DNA of 47,054 nt, from the NCBI RefSeq assembly GCF_027486195.1, contig NZ_JAIXPP010000115.1, positions 1 to 47,054 on the forward strand, given 5' to 3'. A program made the translations under genes and the position numbers. The notes beneath the pieces were generated by a model. That model worked only from the letters and a program-made list of their open reading frames with translations. It had not been told where the DNA came from and made no database searches. Positions 8,918 to 17,250 of the stretch are shown here, piece after piece. Numbering within the stretch: position 1 is the first letter of the stretch; each line of letters starts with the position of its first letter. This DNA is from Novosphingobium sp. GTDB taxonomy: Bacteria > Pseudomonadota > Alphaproteobacteria > Sphingomonadales > Sphingomonadaceae.

Positions 8918-11071
8918 TCAGGCAGCCACCACCCGCACCGGGATCGCACTCTGCAGCACCATGCCGGTGATCGGATCGGCATCTTCGGCATCATCGATCA
9001 GGCGGTTGGTCGAAGCGCCAACCGTCATCACGTCGTCCTTGCCGGAATCATCGTTGCCCCAGGCGTGCGACATCGAGATCACCCCGCGCCGCACTTTGTC
9101 GCTGGCGCTGGCCACCGCGTGGATCGAGGCAACGCGCGAGGCAATCTCGATCACCGCACCATCCTCGACGCCAAGCTCGGCCAAGTCCTCCGGATTGAAG
9201 TAGGCCGGGTTGGTCGGCATCTTCTTCTTGAGGAATTCGGAGATGTGCCCGTTGCTGTTGTAGCGGTGCTTGGACCGGCGCGAGATCAGGCGGAAATCGA
9301 AGCCGTCCGCCTCTGGCCGCTGCGCCGCATAACCTGCAAACGCCGCCGGCATTTCACCTGCGCCCAGCTGGAACCGGTTTGCTGCATCGGGATCAGCTGG
9401 TTCGATCACCGCATGCGCCTCGGGATAGAACATCGCCCCGCCCGGGGTTGCGCTCGCCAGCGAATCCGCGCGCGCCTTGCTCGGCTTGACGAGGCAGCCG
9501 TGCGAGATGAGGTCGAGCATGGTCATCTTGTCGGGCACCGCGTCCATCGAGCAGGGACCGCCCGGCAGCTTGAGTTCCAGCCCCAGATGCTTGGCGAGCC
9601 ACCACAGCATCTCGTACTCGTCCATCGTGTCGCCCGGCGCCGGCACCATCGCCTCGCCGTAATGCGCATAAGGCTCCTCGCAGAACGGCTGCGAGACATT
9701 GTTGATATCCTCACGCTCAAGGCACATCGAAGGCGCCAGGATGACGTCGGCGCGCTTGGCGCTGGCCGACATATAGGGATCCACCTGGACAAACATCTCC
9801 AGCGTTTCGAGCGCCTTGCGCACCTTGCGCTGGTTGGGGAAGGCGATCTCCGGATTGCCGCCGATCGAGATCAGCACCTTGATCTGGCCTTCGCCGGGAG
9901 TGAGGATCTCGTCCGCCAGCACCGGGCAGGGCATTTCCTGCCCCAGCTTGCCGATGCCGCGAATGCGCGACTGGGCAAAGCCTTCGCCGAACATCGGCAT
10001 CGGCGGCGCGACTTGCGCCTTCTTCGGCCCAGCGGCAAACGGCATGAACACCATCGGGTTCGCCACTTTGTCCCCCGCCTGGTTGAACCGCGCGCAAACC
10101 ACATTCAGCGCAGTCACGAGGTACTCAGTCAGCGTGCCGCGCCCGGCCATCTCCGGCCCCGTCCCCGTCACCACCCGGCCCTTGGCGGCACGGGCGAACA
10201 TGCGGGCTGCCGCCACGATCTGCTCCGCCGGAACCCCGGCGCGCGTTTCGGCGAGCTCGGGCGTGAAGTCCTTCACAGCGTCCGCCAGCGCGTCGAACCC
10301 GTCGACGTGCGCCGCCACGAAGTTGCGGTCGTAGAGCCCTTCCTTGATGATCACGTGCAGCATGCCGCCCAGCAGCGCCGGGTCTTCGCCCGGCTTCACC
10401 TGCAGGTAGAGATCGGCGAGGTTGCCGGTGTCGCTCTGGCGCGGATCGGCCACGATCACCTTCATCCCCCGCGCCTTGGCATCGCGAAGACGGCGTGAGG
10501 GCGAGAACGGCGGCACGCCGCCGCCGGGCGTGTAATGCGAGACCAGCGGGTTGTTGCCGACGAACATCACGACGTCGGACTCTTCGAAGTTGTTGCCCCC
10601 GCCCATCCACTGGCCGTAGCGCGCCGTGGTGAAGACCTTCGCGGGCTGATCAACCGTCACGCTGGTATAGTAGTTGCGCGTGCCGATCGCCTCGGCCAGC
10701 GCGTAGGACGTGCCGAGTACCGCGCTGTTCTGGAACGCATTGGTGCCGCAATAGAGCGCGACGCTGTGCGGCCCATGCTCGGCGATCACGGCGCGGATCT
10801 TGTCGGCCACCAGCTTGAGCGCCTCGGCGGTCGAAGTCTCCACGAACTCCCCGCCCTTGACGCCGTCCTTGCGCACCAATGGCCGCAGGTGCCGCTCGGG
10901 CAGGTTGTGCATTTCGGGCATCTGGCGGCCCTTCACGCACGTATAGCCATTGAACAGCGGGTTCTCGGGATCGCCCCGCACCGCCGTGACCTTGTCGCCT
11001 TCGACATCGACCAGCATGGCGCAGCTGGCATGGCAGAAGCGGCAGAAGGTACGCAGGGTCTTATCGGCCAA
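8918..11071 (-). CDS. Molybdopterin (bis-MGD) oxidoreductase, single catalytic subunit
   Basis: A 717-residue enzyme of the DMSO reductase superfamily. The N-terminal [4Fe-4S] motif is Cys10-x2-Cys13-x3-Cys17-x27-Cys45, followed by VKG whose Lys usually links cluster and pterin. The central domain has GNNPLVSHY and VIVADPRQSDT pterin-binding segments, and the C-terminal domain has the SRRSKHRYNSNGH and HAWG signatures. Asp141 (VTVDQP) falls near the Mo-ligand position held by Cys, Ser or Sec in relatives. TTG is the start: GGGAGA lies seven bases before it and the cluster motif follows at once; longer readings add unrelated sequence. No Tat signal and no partner subunit, so it is a cytoplasmic enzyme of unknown substrate, probably a hydroxylase, reductase or hydratase. 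Confidence 0.88.
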   Translation of the reverse strand: MADKTLRTFCRFCHASCAMLVDVEGDKVTAVRGDPENPLFNGYTCVKGRQMPEMHNLPERHLRPLVRKDGVKGGEFVETSTAEALKLVADKIRAVIAEHGPHSVALYCGTNAFQNSAVLGTSYALAEAIGTRNYYTSVTVDQPAKVFTTARYGQWMGGGNNFEESDVVMFVGNNPLVSHYTPGGGVPPFSPSRRLRDAKARGMKVIVADPRQSDTGNLADLYLQVKPGEDPALLGGMLHVIIKEGLYDRNFVAAHVDGFDALADAVKDFTPELAETRAGVPAEQIVAAARMFARAAKGRVVTGTGPEMAGRGTLTEYLVTALNVVCARFNQAGDKVANPMVFMPFAAGPKKAQVAPPMPMFGEGFAQSRIRGIGKLGQEMPCPVLADEILTPGEGQIKVLISIGGNPEIAFPNQRKVRKALETLEMFVQVDPYMSASAKRADVILAPSMCLEREDINNVSQPFCEEPYAHYGEAMVPAPGDTMDEYEMLWWLAKHLGLELKLPGGPCSMDAVPDKMTMLDLISHGCLVKPSKARADSLASATPGGAMFYPEAHAVIEPADPDAANRFQLGAGEMPAAFAGYAAQRPEADGFDFRLISRRSKHRYNSNGHISEFLKKKMPTNPAYFNPEDLAELGVEDGAVIEIASRVASIHAVASASDKVRRGVISMSHAWGNDDSGKDDVMTVGASTNRLIDDAEDADPITGMVLQSAIPVRVVAA

Positions 11072-11237
11072 GACACGTCTCCCAGTATTTTGAGTGCGGA
11101 GGCTATCGGCATTCCTGCCCCCGGCCCACTGATGAAAGAGAGGGGGCCAAAGAACAGATGCGCCGCTCATTTCCGCCAGTGGCCTTGGGGGCGAAAGGCG
11201 GGCTTGATGCACGGCAGCCCCAGCCGAAGGACACCGA
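11072..11237. promoter_or_regulatory. Divergent intergenic region
   Basis: The 166 nt between the molybdopterin enzyme and the MDR reductase must hold both promoters. GGGAGA lies seven bases before the minus-strand TTG start. I could not assign -35 or -10 boxes or an operator with confidence. Confidence 0.4.
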
Positions 11238-12248
11238 ATGAGCACCGCAAACCGCCACTGGATCCTCGCCCACCGCCCTGTCGGCAATGCTTATGCCGAA
11301 GCCTTCGCGCTGGAGACCGAAACGCTGCCCGCGCTTGGCGAGGGCCAGATTCTCGTCGCGAACAAGGTGCTCTCAATGGACAGCGGCACCCGCATGTACA
11401 TGACCGACCGCGAGGATAGCTACCAGCCCGGCACGCCGCTTGGCGCCAAGCTGATCGGCACGGTGCTGGGCGTGGTCGTGGACAGCCGCCACCCCGAGTA
11501 CAAGGCGGGAGACCGCGTGCGCTGCTACGGCCAATGGGCGGACTTTTCGGTGGTTGAGCCCGATACGACTTACTGCACGCGGCTGGACGACGCGCATTCC
11601 GATCTGAAAGAATACGTCGGCATCTATGGTGCGAATGGCTGGACGGCTTGGGTCGGCGTGGTTGAAACTGGCGCAGTGAAGGCGGGCGAGACTTTCGTGG
11701 TCTCAGCTGCGGCGGGCTGCACCGGGCTCATGGCCGGCCAGATCGCCAAGGCGCACGGCTGCCGCGTGATCGGCATCGCCGGGGGCGCGGCCAAGTGCGA
11801 CCTGCTGACGGAGGAATACGGCTTCGACGGCGCGATCGACTACAAGTCGGCCAATGTCGAAACCGAACTCGCGCGGCTCTGCCCGGATGGCATCGACGTC
11901 TATTTCGACAATGTCGGCGGCGAAATCCTCGATGCGGCGCTCGCCAATATGGCGCTGTTCGGCCGCGTCGCGGTCTGCGGGCTCATCACCAACTATATCG
12001 CACAAGGCCCCGTGCCCGGTCCCTACCGCTTCGATCAGGTGTTGATGAAGCGCCTGCGCATCGAAGGCTTCTTCTCGCCGGACTTCTACGCCCGCGAGCC
12101 CGAATTCAATCCGCAGCTCGCCCGCCTAGCCGCCGCCGGCCAGCTGCGCCTGCCCTTCGAGGTGAGCACGGGCCTAGAGGAAACGCCCGCGGCTTTCACC
12201 AAGCTCTTTACCGGGGCGAATGTGGGCAAGGTGGTGGTGGAGCTTTAG
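11238..12248 (+). CDS. Zinc-independent MDR family NADP-dependent oxidoreductase (CurA/PTGR-like)
   Basis: A 336-residue medium-chain dehydrogenase/reductase. It starts with the conserved RHWILAHRPVG segment of the PTGR/CurA group, has the Rossmann loop SAAAGCTGLMAGQIAKAHG (about residues 155-173), and YFDNVGGEILDAAL as the family signature. The zinc ligands of alcohol dehydrogenases are missing. Members reduce the double bond of alpha,beta-unsaturated ketones or aldehydes with NADPH. It is divergent from the molybdopterin oxidoreductase and is followed by a long palindrome. A role in saturating an enone intermediate of the neighbouring catabolic routes is inference. Confidence 0.9.
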   Translation: MSTANRHWILAHRPVGNAYAEAFALETETLPALGEGQILVANKVLSMDSGTRMYMTDREDSYQPGTPLGAKLIGTVLGVVVDSRHPEYKAGDRVRCYGQWADFSVVEPDTTYCTRLDDAHSDLKEYVGIYGANGWTAWVGVVETGAVKAGETFVVSAAAGCTGLMAGQIAKAHGCRVIGIAGGAAKCDLLTEEYGFDGAIDYKSANVETELARLCPDGIDVYFDNVGGEILDAALANMALFGRVAVCGLITNYIAQGPVPGPYRFDQVLMKRLRIEGFFSPDFYAREPEFNPQLARLAAAGQLRLPFEVSTGLEETPAAFTKLFTGANVGKVVVEL

Positions 12249-12256
12249 CCCAAACC

Positions 12257-12338
12257 TTCGTCATTGCGAGCGCAGCGAAGCAATCCAGAGCGCAATGCAA
12301 GCTGCTCTGGATTGCTTCGCTGCGCTCGCAATGACGAA
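12257..12338. repeat. Perfect 35-bp inverted repeat (ATTGCGAGC family)
   Basis: Arms at 12257-12291 and 12304-12338 are exact reverse complements, separated by 12 nt. The arm sequence contains GTCATTGCGAGCGCAGCGAAG, a palindrome type widespread between genes in many proteobacteria. It lies between convergent genes and could also act as a transcription barrier. Confidence 0.88.
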
Positions 12339-12359
12339 AGAAGGAGTGCCGGTGCTTCC

Positions 12360-13163
12360 CTACTGCGCCGTCCACCCGCCATCGACGACAAGTTCCGCAC
12401 CCGTCACGTAGCTCGCATCGTCCGACGCGAGAAAGGCGATGGCGGGCGCGATCTCCTCCGGTTCGGCGATGCGGCCCATCGGCGTGCTCGCGCCCAGACC
12501 CTCCATCAGCGCCTCGACCGAAGTGCCCATGCCTTTTTCCACCCACCCCGCCATGCCTTCCTCAAGCAGCCGCGTGCGCACGAAGCCGGGGTGCACGGAG
12601 TTGACGCGGATCGGCATGCGCTTCTGCGCAAACTCGATCGCCACCGCCTTGCAGAACAGACGCACCGCGCCCTTGGAGGTGTTGTAGGCCGAGGCATCGG
12701 CAATTCCGACGATCCCCATGATCGAACTGATCGCGATGACCGAAGCACCGCCGCGCGTGGCCCGCCCGGTCTCTTCCATCAGCGCCGCGCAGTGCTTCAC
12801 GCCGAGGAACAGCCCATCAACATTGACCGCCATGACGCGGTGCCAATCGGCTAGGCTGATCTCCTCGACCCGCGAAGTGCAGTCAGTCCCGGCGTTGGCG
12901 ACCAGCACATCGAGCCGGCCATGATCGGCACGAACCTGCGCCGCGACCGCCTGCCAGTCCGCCTCCTGCGCAACATTGAGCGGCAGATAATGCGCAGATG
13001 GCCCCAACCGGCCGAGCACGGCGACAACTTCCGTCGCGCCGGGATCGGGAAGGTCGGTTAGAACCACTGACGCCCCTTCGGCCAGCAGCCGCTCCACCGC
13101 CGCAAGGCCAATGCCGCGCAGCGCGCCCGTCACGAGCGCGACGCGCCCTTCCAGCCTTTGCAT
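12360..13163 (-). CDS. SDR family oxidoreductase
   Basis: A 267-residue classical short-chain dehydrogenase: cofactor loop TGALRGIG (residues 12-19), Asp37 for NAD, VANAGT (88-93), and catalytic Ser147, Tyr160 and Lys164 (YNTSK). The start ATG overlaps the stop of the upstream Rieske gene (TGATG), so the two are translationally coupled; a much longer open frame continues upstream inside the Rieske gene but is not family-like. The obvious role is oxidation of the alcohol produced by the Rieske enzyme to a ketone. The inverted repeat at 12257-12338 follows the stop. Confidence 0.92.
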   Translation of the reverse strand: MQRLEGRVALVTGALRGIGLAAVERLLAEGASVVLTDLPDPGATEVVAVLGRLGPSAHYLPLNVAQEADWQAVAAQVRADHGRLDVLVANAGTDCTSRVEEISLADWHRVMAVNVDGLFLGVKHCAALMEETGRATRGGASVIAISSIMGIVGIADASAYNTSKGAVRLFCKAVAIEFAQKRMPIRVNSVHPGFVRTRLLEEGMAGWVEKGMGTSVEALMEGLGASTPMGRIAEPEEIAPAIAFLASDDASYVTGAELVVDGGWTAQ

Positions 13164-14590
13164 CACGCCGTCTTGGGCAGTTCGCCGGAAATGTACTTGT
13201 CCATGGTCTTGTGGAACTGGCGGATGCGGGTTTCCTGATAGTGGCCGAGCTCCAGCCGCTTGTTCTTGCTTGCCTTCATGCCCGCCTGCACGTGCGGCAG
13301 GTTTTCCATGTCCTGATCGAACACCCCGGCCAGCGCCGCACCGATGAGGTGCGAGGCATAGGTGAAGGGCTCGCCATCCGGGATCATGAACATCTCGGGG
13401 CCGCGGCCCGGCTTCTCGCCCTTCTGCGCGCGCATCAGGATGCGCACTTCCATCAGGCAGTGATCGGCATCCTTCCACGGCCGCCAGCGATAGACGATGT
13501 TCGGCACGAAGCCGCCCCAAGGCGACCAGTTGGGGAAGATGTTATAGGTCAGGTTGTCGAGCATCTCGCTGTCCGAAGCCTGAGAGTAGTCATGCCCGTT
13601 CATCGCCGCGAAGCCTTCGCGGTTGGCCTGCGCCAGCACCTTGCGCGCCAGCAGCGGATCATCCGCATCGAAGCCCATGAGGTCGGTCGGTTCGGCCGCA
13701 TTGCGCCGACCGCGCCCATCGCCCGCGCCAAGGAACTCGGCCAGCTTGTTGATCACATAAAGCTGATCCTTGCCCTTGAGGTGGGGCGAAAGCGTGCCAT
13801 TGGGCGTGATCGCCCGGTTCATGTGATCGCCGTAGAGATCGTAGCGCGTGTTGGCGTCCGCCGTGAACGGCAGAATCTGCGGATGCGTGACGACCGAGTG
13901 CCACGCTTCCATGAACGCTTCGGAAACGGCCTTCCAGTTCGCTGGCACCACCTTGGCCACCCAAGCACCGGTGGTGCATTCGTCGAGCCGCCAGTTGTCG
14001 TAATGCTCGACACCGGGGCCGATCCAGTCGCGGAAGTTGGGCAGATCCTGGTTCTCGGTCACGAGGATGAAGCCCTGCCAGCGCTCGACCTTCAGTTCGG
14101 GGAGCGAGAGGTCCTTGTCCTCAAGGTGCTTGAAATCCCACGCGCAGGGGATTTCCTTGAGGCTGCCGTCGTTGTTCCAGGTGAAGCCGTGGAACGGGCA
14201 GCGCAGGTTGATCGCGCGCCCGCTTTCCAGCCGCAGCTTGCGCCCGCGGTGGAGGCACACGTTATAGAACGCGCGCACGCCGCCGTCAGGCTGCCGGATC
14301 AGCAGGAACGACTTGTCGCCGATCTCGTAGACCACCGTGTCGCCGGGTTCGGGCATGTCCTCCTCGCGCGCGGCGAACTGCCACACGTTGGGCCACATCT
14401 TCTCGTCTTCCAGCGCCATGAAGGCGGGGCTGGTGTAGCGATCCGGATCGAGCGGTTCGTCGCCCAGTTCCTGCGTCGATTCCATCACGAGGTAATCGGG
14501 CGCGGGCCGCGTATCGACGGCCAGCATGTCGGTATAGGTGATCCCCGGGCAGCGGTCGGAGCGGTCGATCTGGGGGTCAATATCAGCCAT
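13163..14590 (-). CDS. Rieske non-heme iron oxygenase, large (alpha) subunit
   Basis: A 475-residue oxygenase with Rieske ligands Cys112-x-His114 and Cys131-x2-His134 (CLHRG...CPFHGFTW). The catalytic iron segment NWKAVSEAFMEAWHSVVTHPQ gives His231 and His236, with Glu228 at the bridging-Asp position and Trp in place of the common Tyr before the first His. AGGA lies six bases before the ATG. It forms a two-gene operon with the overlapping SDR. A candidate operator palindrome (14662-14679) lies 71 nt upstream of the start. It is closest in style to the proteins at 4324 and 38450, all with a long N-terminal lead before the Rieske domain. Substrate unknown. Confidence 0.93.
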   Translation of the reverse strand: MADIDPQIDRSDRCPGITYTDMLAVDTRPAPDYLVMESTQELGDEPLDPDRYTSPAFMALEDEKMWPNVWQFAAREEDMPEPGDTVVYEIGDKSFLLIRQPDGGVRAFYNVCLHRGRKLRLESGRAINLRCPFHGFTWNNDGSLKEIPCAWDFKHLEDKDLSLPELKVERWQGFILVTENQDLPNFRDWIGPGVEHYDNWRLDECTTGAWVAKVVPANWKAVSEAFMEAWHSVVTHPQILPFTADANTRYDLYGDHMNRAITPNGTLSPHLKGKDQLYVINKLAEFLGAGDGRGRRNAAEPTDLMGFDADDPLLARKVLAQANREGFAAMNGHDYSQASDSEMLDNLTYNIFPNWSPWGGFVPNIVYRWRPWKDADHCLMEVRILMRAQKGEKPGRGPEMFMIPDGEPFTYASHLIGAALAGVFDQDMENLPHVQAGMKASKNKRLELGHYQETRIRQFHKTMDKYISGELPKTA

Positions 14591-14661
14591 GACGTGTCCT
14601 GGTTTTGAAGCGCGTCAAGTGGGCGGGTCGAGCATCACGAGACGCAAAGATTTAGCACGAC

Positions 14662-14679
14662 AAACATATTGCCATGCTG
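14662..14679. promoter_or_regulatory. Candidate TetR-type operator, site E
   Basis: AAACATATTGCCATGCTG has imperfect half-sites AAACAT and ATGCTG with the same CA-N8-TG spacing as the palindromes at 36040, 40707, 45414 and 46403. It lies 71 nt upstream of the Rieske gene ending at 14590, in non-coding DNA. It is the weakest of the five because its flanks are less A/T-rich. Confidence 0.45.
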
Positions 14680-14716
14680 ACGCCCTCCAACAAGCTGGCG
14701 CATTGAATAGGAGCGC

Positions 14717-14758
14717 AAAAAAGCCCCCATCCGCCGCGTGTTTGCGCGGGACGGATGG
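14717..14758 (-). terminator. Rho-independent terminator of the GFA gene
   Basis: Read on the minus strand, a stem of CCATCCG and CGCG segments closes on a short loop and returns as CGCGG and CGGATGG, followed by GGGGC and TTTTTT. It starts about 18 nt after the stop of the gene at 14777-15208. Confidence 0.8.
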
Positions 14759-14776
14759 AAAATCTGCGCGCCCGAC

Positions 14777-15208
14777 CTATTGCTTTTCGAGCAGCGCCGC
14801 GCCTTCGGGAAGCGTCACCCAGTTCTGCTTGCTCGCCGTCCAGAAATGGACGGTGGGCGACAGCTCGTCGGGATTGTCCAGCGTGCCCGCCTTGATGAAG
14901 ATCATCCCCTGCGCCATCCCGTCCGGCGTTTCGCTGAATACGGGCGAGCCGCATGTGCCGCAGAACTTGCGCATCACCGGGTTGCCGGATTCGCTGCCGT
15001 CCTCATAAGTGGTAAGCTCGCCCGAACGCTCCAGCGCGGCGAACGGCACGGCGACGAGGACCGAAAACGCCGTGCCCGCCTGCTTCTGGCAATGGCGGCA
15101 GTGGCACACACCCGTCAGCAGTGGCGGCCAGGCGGTTTCATAGCGCACCGCTCCGCACAGGCATCCGCCCGAACGCCGTTCGCCTGTCGTTTCTGCCTCG
15201 CTCATCAT
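14777..15208 (-). CDS. GFA family (CENP-V/glutathione-dependent formaldehyde-activating fold) protein
   Basis: A 143-residue zinc protein with the full cysteine set of the family: Cys16/Cys18 (GGCLCGAVRY), Cys35/Cys37/Cys40 (CHCRHCQK) and Cys83/Cys86 (FCGTCGSP). GGGGAGACGGG precedes the ATG. It is a stand-alone gene between two catabolic units with its own terminator. The founding member binds a glutathione-formaldehyde adduct. A Rieske demethylase would release formaldehyde, so a link is conceivable, but the family is large and mostly uncharacterised; the role here is not established. Confidence 0.9.
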   Translation of the reverse strand: MMSEAETTGERRSGGCLCGAVRYETAWPPLLTGVCHCRHCQKQAGTAFSVLVAVPFAALERSGELTTYEDGSESGNPVMRKFCGTCGSPVFSETPDGMAQGMIFIKAGTLDNPDELSPTVHFWTASKQNWVTLPEGAALLEKQ

Positions 15209-15262
15209 CCCGTCTCCCCAATTCCTGTCATACCCATCGCACAGCCTTCAGCCCGCGCCATC

Positions 15263-17020
15263 TCACGTTTCTGCCAGCCCGGAAGCCGTCAGCATGGCCT
15301 TGAGCTCCTTCTTCAGGATCTTGCCGTTGGCATTGCGCGGCAGGGTCTCAGCCGTGAAGGCGATCCGCACCGGAACCTTGAACCCGGCCAGCCGTGCTGC
15401 CACGAAAGCCTTGAGTTCGTCCTCGCTCGCTGCCGCTCCCGGCGCGAGATAGACGACGGCTGCCGGTTCCTCGCCCAAGGTGCGGTGCGGAATGCCGACC
15501 AGCGCCGCGTCGGTCACGGCGGGATGCTCGTAGAGCACGTTCTCGACCTCGATCGAGTAGATGTTCTCGCCGCCCCGGATGATCACGTCCTTGGCGCGGT
15601 CGACGATCGTGCAGAAGCCCTCGTCATCCAGCTTCGCAAGGTCGCCAGTGCGCACCCAGCCATCAACGAAGGTCTGCGCTGTCGCCTCGGGCCGGTTCCA
15701 GTAGCCCGCCACGATCATCGGCCCGCTCGCCCAGAGTTCACCCACGCTGTCCGGCGGCAGGACCGTCGCCCCGTCGTCGGCGCGGATTTCGAGGCTGGCG
15801 ACCGGCGCCGGCGGGCCGCAACTGGAGGGCCGGTTGAGGTAGTCCTCAGCCATGTGGTGGGTCACCGTGGCGCTGGTCTCGGTCATGCCCCAGCCGTTGC
15901 CGGGAAGCGCGCCGAAGGTCTGCCAGATCGCGGAGACAAGCTCGGGAGCGGAAGGCGCGCCGCCATAGGAAATCGCCTCAAGGGTGGAGAGGTCGAACTT
16001 ATGGCGTTCTGGATGCTCGATCAGCTGCCAGGCGATAAACGGTACGCCGCCGGTCATCGAAACGCGCTCCTTTTCGATCAGGCGCATCGCCTCCAGCGTA
16101 TCCCACTTGTGGAGCAGCACGAGGCGGCTGCCGCCCGCGAGCGAGCCCATCAAGGTCGCCGAAAAGGCCGTGGCGTGGAAGAAGGGCACCGCCAGCAGGA
16201 TCACGCGTGAGCGCGGTTCGGGCAATCCCTCGCCGCGCCGCCTTGCCGATTGCGCGGCGCTCCACGCGCTCGTCATGATATTGGTCGTGAGGTTGCGATG
16301 CGTACCAAGCGCGCCCTTGGGCCGGCCGGTCGTGCCGCTGGTATAGAAGATGCCGGCGGGATCATCGCTGGCGATCTCAGCTGGGGGCAGTTCTGCATCA
16401 GGCAGCGCGGACCAACTGCCAGGCGCGCCAATCATGTCCTCCAGCCGCTCGGCGCCTTCGCCAGCCCCGCGCGATACGACCACATTCTGCAGCGGCAGTC
16501 CCTCGGCGTGGGGAGCGATCCGCGCCCAGCGATCGGCATCGGCGATCAGCAGCTGCGCGCCACTATCCTCCAGCGCAAAGGCCAGTTCCTCGCCCGTCCA
16601 CCACGCGTTGAGCGGGACGATGATCGCACCGAGTGCGCAGACAGCCATGAACGCCACCGGCCATTCCGGCAGATTGCGCATGGCCAGCGCCACCCGGTCG
16701 CCCTTGCCCACGCCGCGCGCAGCCAGCGCCGACATGAGCACCGCGACTGCGCGGTGAAAGGCATCGAAGCTCACGCGTTCTTCGCCGTAGACAAGGAAAT
16801 CGGCCGGGCCATGCGTGCGCGCCGCCGCCATGACGCCGCGCAGATCGGGCAGCGCATTCTTCCATACCCGCGTCGGCACGCCCCGGATCGTGACGGTTTC
16901 CATCTCGAACGGCATGCCCGACGCGCAGAGTTCGGCGCGGATTTCCGGCAGCGTATGCACGGGCCAGCCGGCGGGAATCGCGGGAAGTGCGCCTGTTGGT
17001 TCTGGGCTCGGTTCGGTCAT
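15263..17020 (-). CDS. AMP-dependent acyl-CoA synthetase/ligase
   Basis: A 585-residue ANL-superfamily enzyme. The adenylate P-loop is FYTSGTTGRPKGALGTHRN, the A5 region is GNGWGMTETSA, the hinge is TGDLAKLDDEGFCTIVDRAKDVIIRGGENIY, and the catalytic lysine motif near the C-terminus is PRNANGKILKKEL. GAGGATG precedes the ATG. It is divergent from the thioesterase gene at 17251. It should activate a carboxylic acid with ATP and CoA. Acid identity cannot be told from sequence; one of three ligases in the window, each in a different unit. Confidence 0.93.
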   Translation of the reverse strand: MTEPSPEPTGALPAIPAGWPVHTLPEIRAELCASGMPFEMETVTIRGVPTRVWKNALPDLRGVMAAARTHGPADFLVYGEERVSFDAFHRAVAVLMSALAARGVGKGDRVALAMRNLPEWPVAFMAVCALGAIIVPLNAWWTGEELAFALEDSGAQLLIADADRWARIAPHAEGLPLQNVVVSRGAGEGAERLEDMIGAPGSWSALPDAELPPAEIASDDPAGIFYTSGTTGRPKGALGTHRNLTTNIMTSAWSAAQSARRRGEGLPEPRSRVILLAVPFFHATAFSATLMGSLAGGSRLVLLHKWDTLEAMRLIEKERVSMTGGVPFIAWQLIEHPERHKFDLSTLEAISYGGAPSAPELVSAIWQTFGALPGNGWGMTETSATVTHHMAEDYLNRPSSCGPPAPVASLEIRADDGATVLPPDSVGELWASGPMIVAGYWNRPEATAQTFVDGWVRTGDLAKLDDEGFCTIVDRAKDVIIRGGENIYSIEVENVLYEHPAVTDAALVGIPHRTLGEEPAAVVYLAPGAAASEDELKAFVAARLAGFKVPVRIAFTAETLPRNANGKILKKELKAMLTASGLAET

Positions 17021-17250
17021 GGCATCCTCATGGGCACCGCTCGTATCGGCGGCACCTGCTTGCGGCGAGACTAGAGCCGCGCCCGGTTTGCAGCAAGTGC
17101 CCCGAAAGGCCCGGATGCCGTAACGGAAGGCACCGAATCCGGCGGAATTGCTGCATTTTTTCGCCTACGGGCCCCGCGCAAAGCGCTTCCCTGATCCCTC
17201 TCGATGACCTAATCCCGCCGCATAAGCAGATTCGTGGGAAGGACGCAGAT

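Noticed and set aside
11072..11287. 72-residue upstream extension of the molybdopterin enzyme
   Set aside because: It overlaps the divergent reductase gene and has no family-like sequence; the TTG with a ribosome site directly before the cluster motif is better.
12257..12338. Possible insertion sequence end
   Set aside because: No transposase and no target duplication; the two arms form one compact palindrome only 82 nt long.
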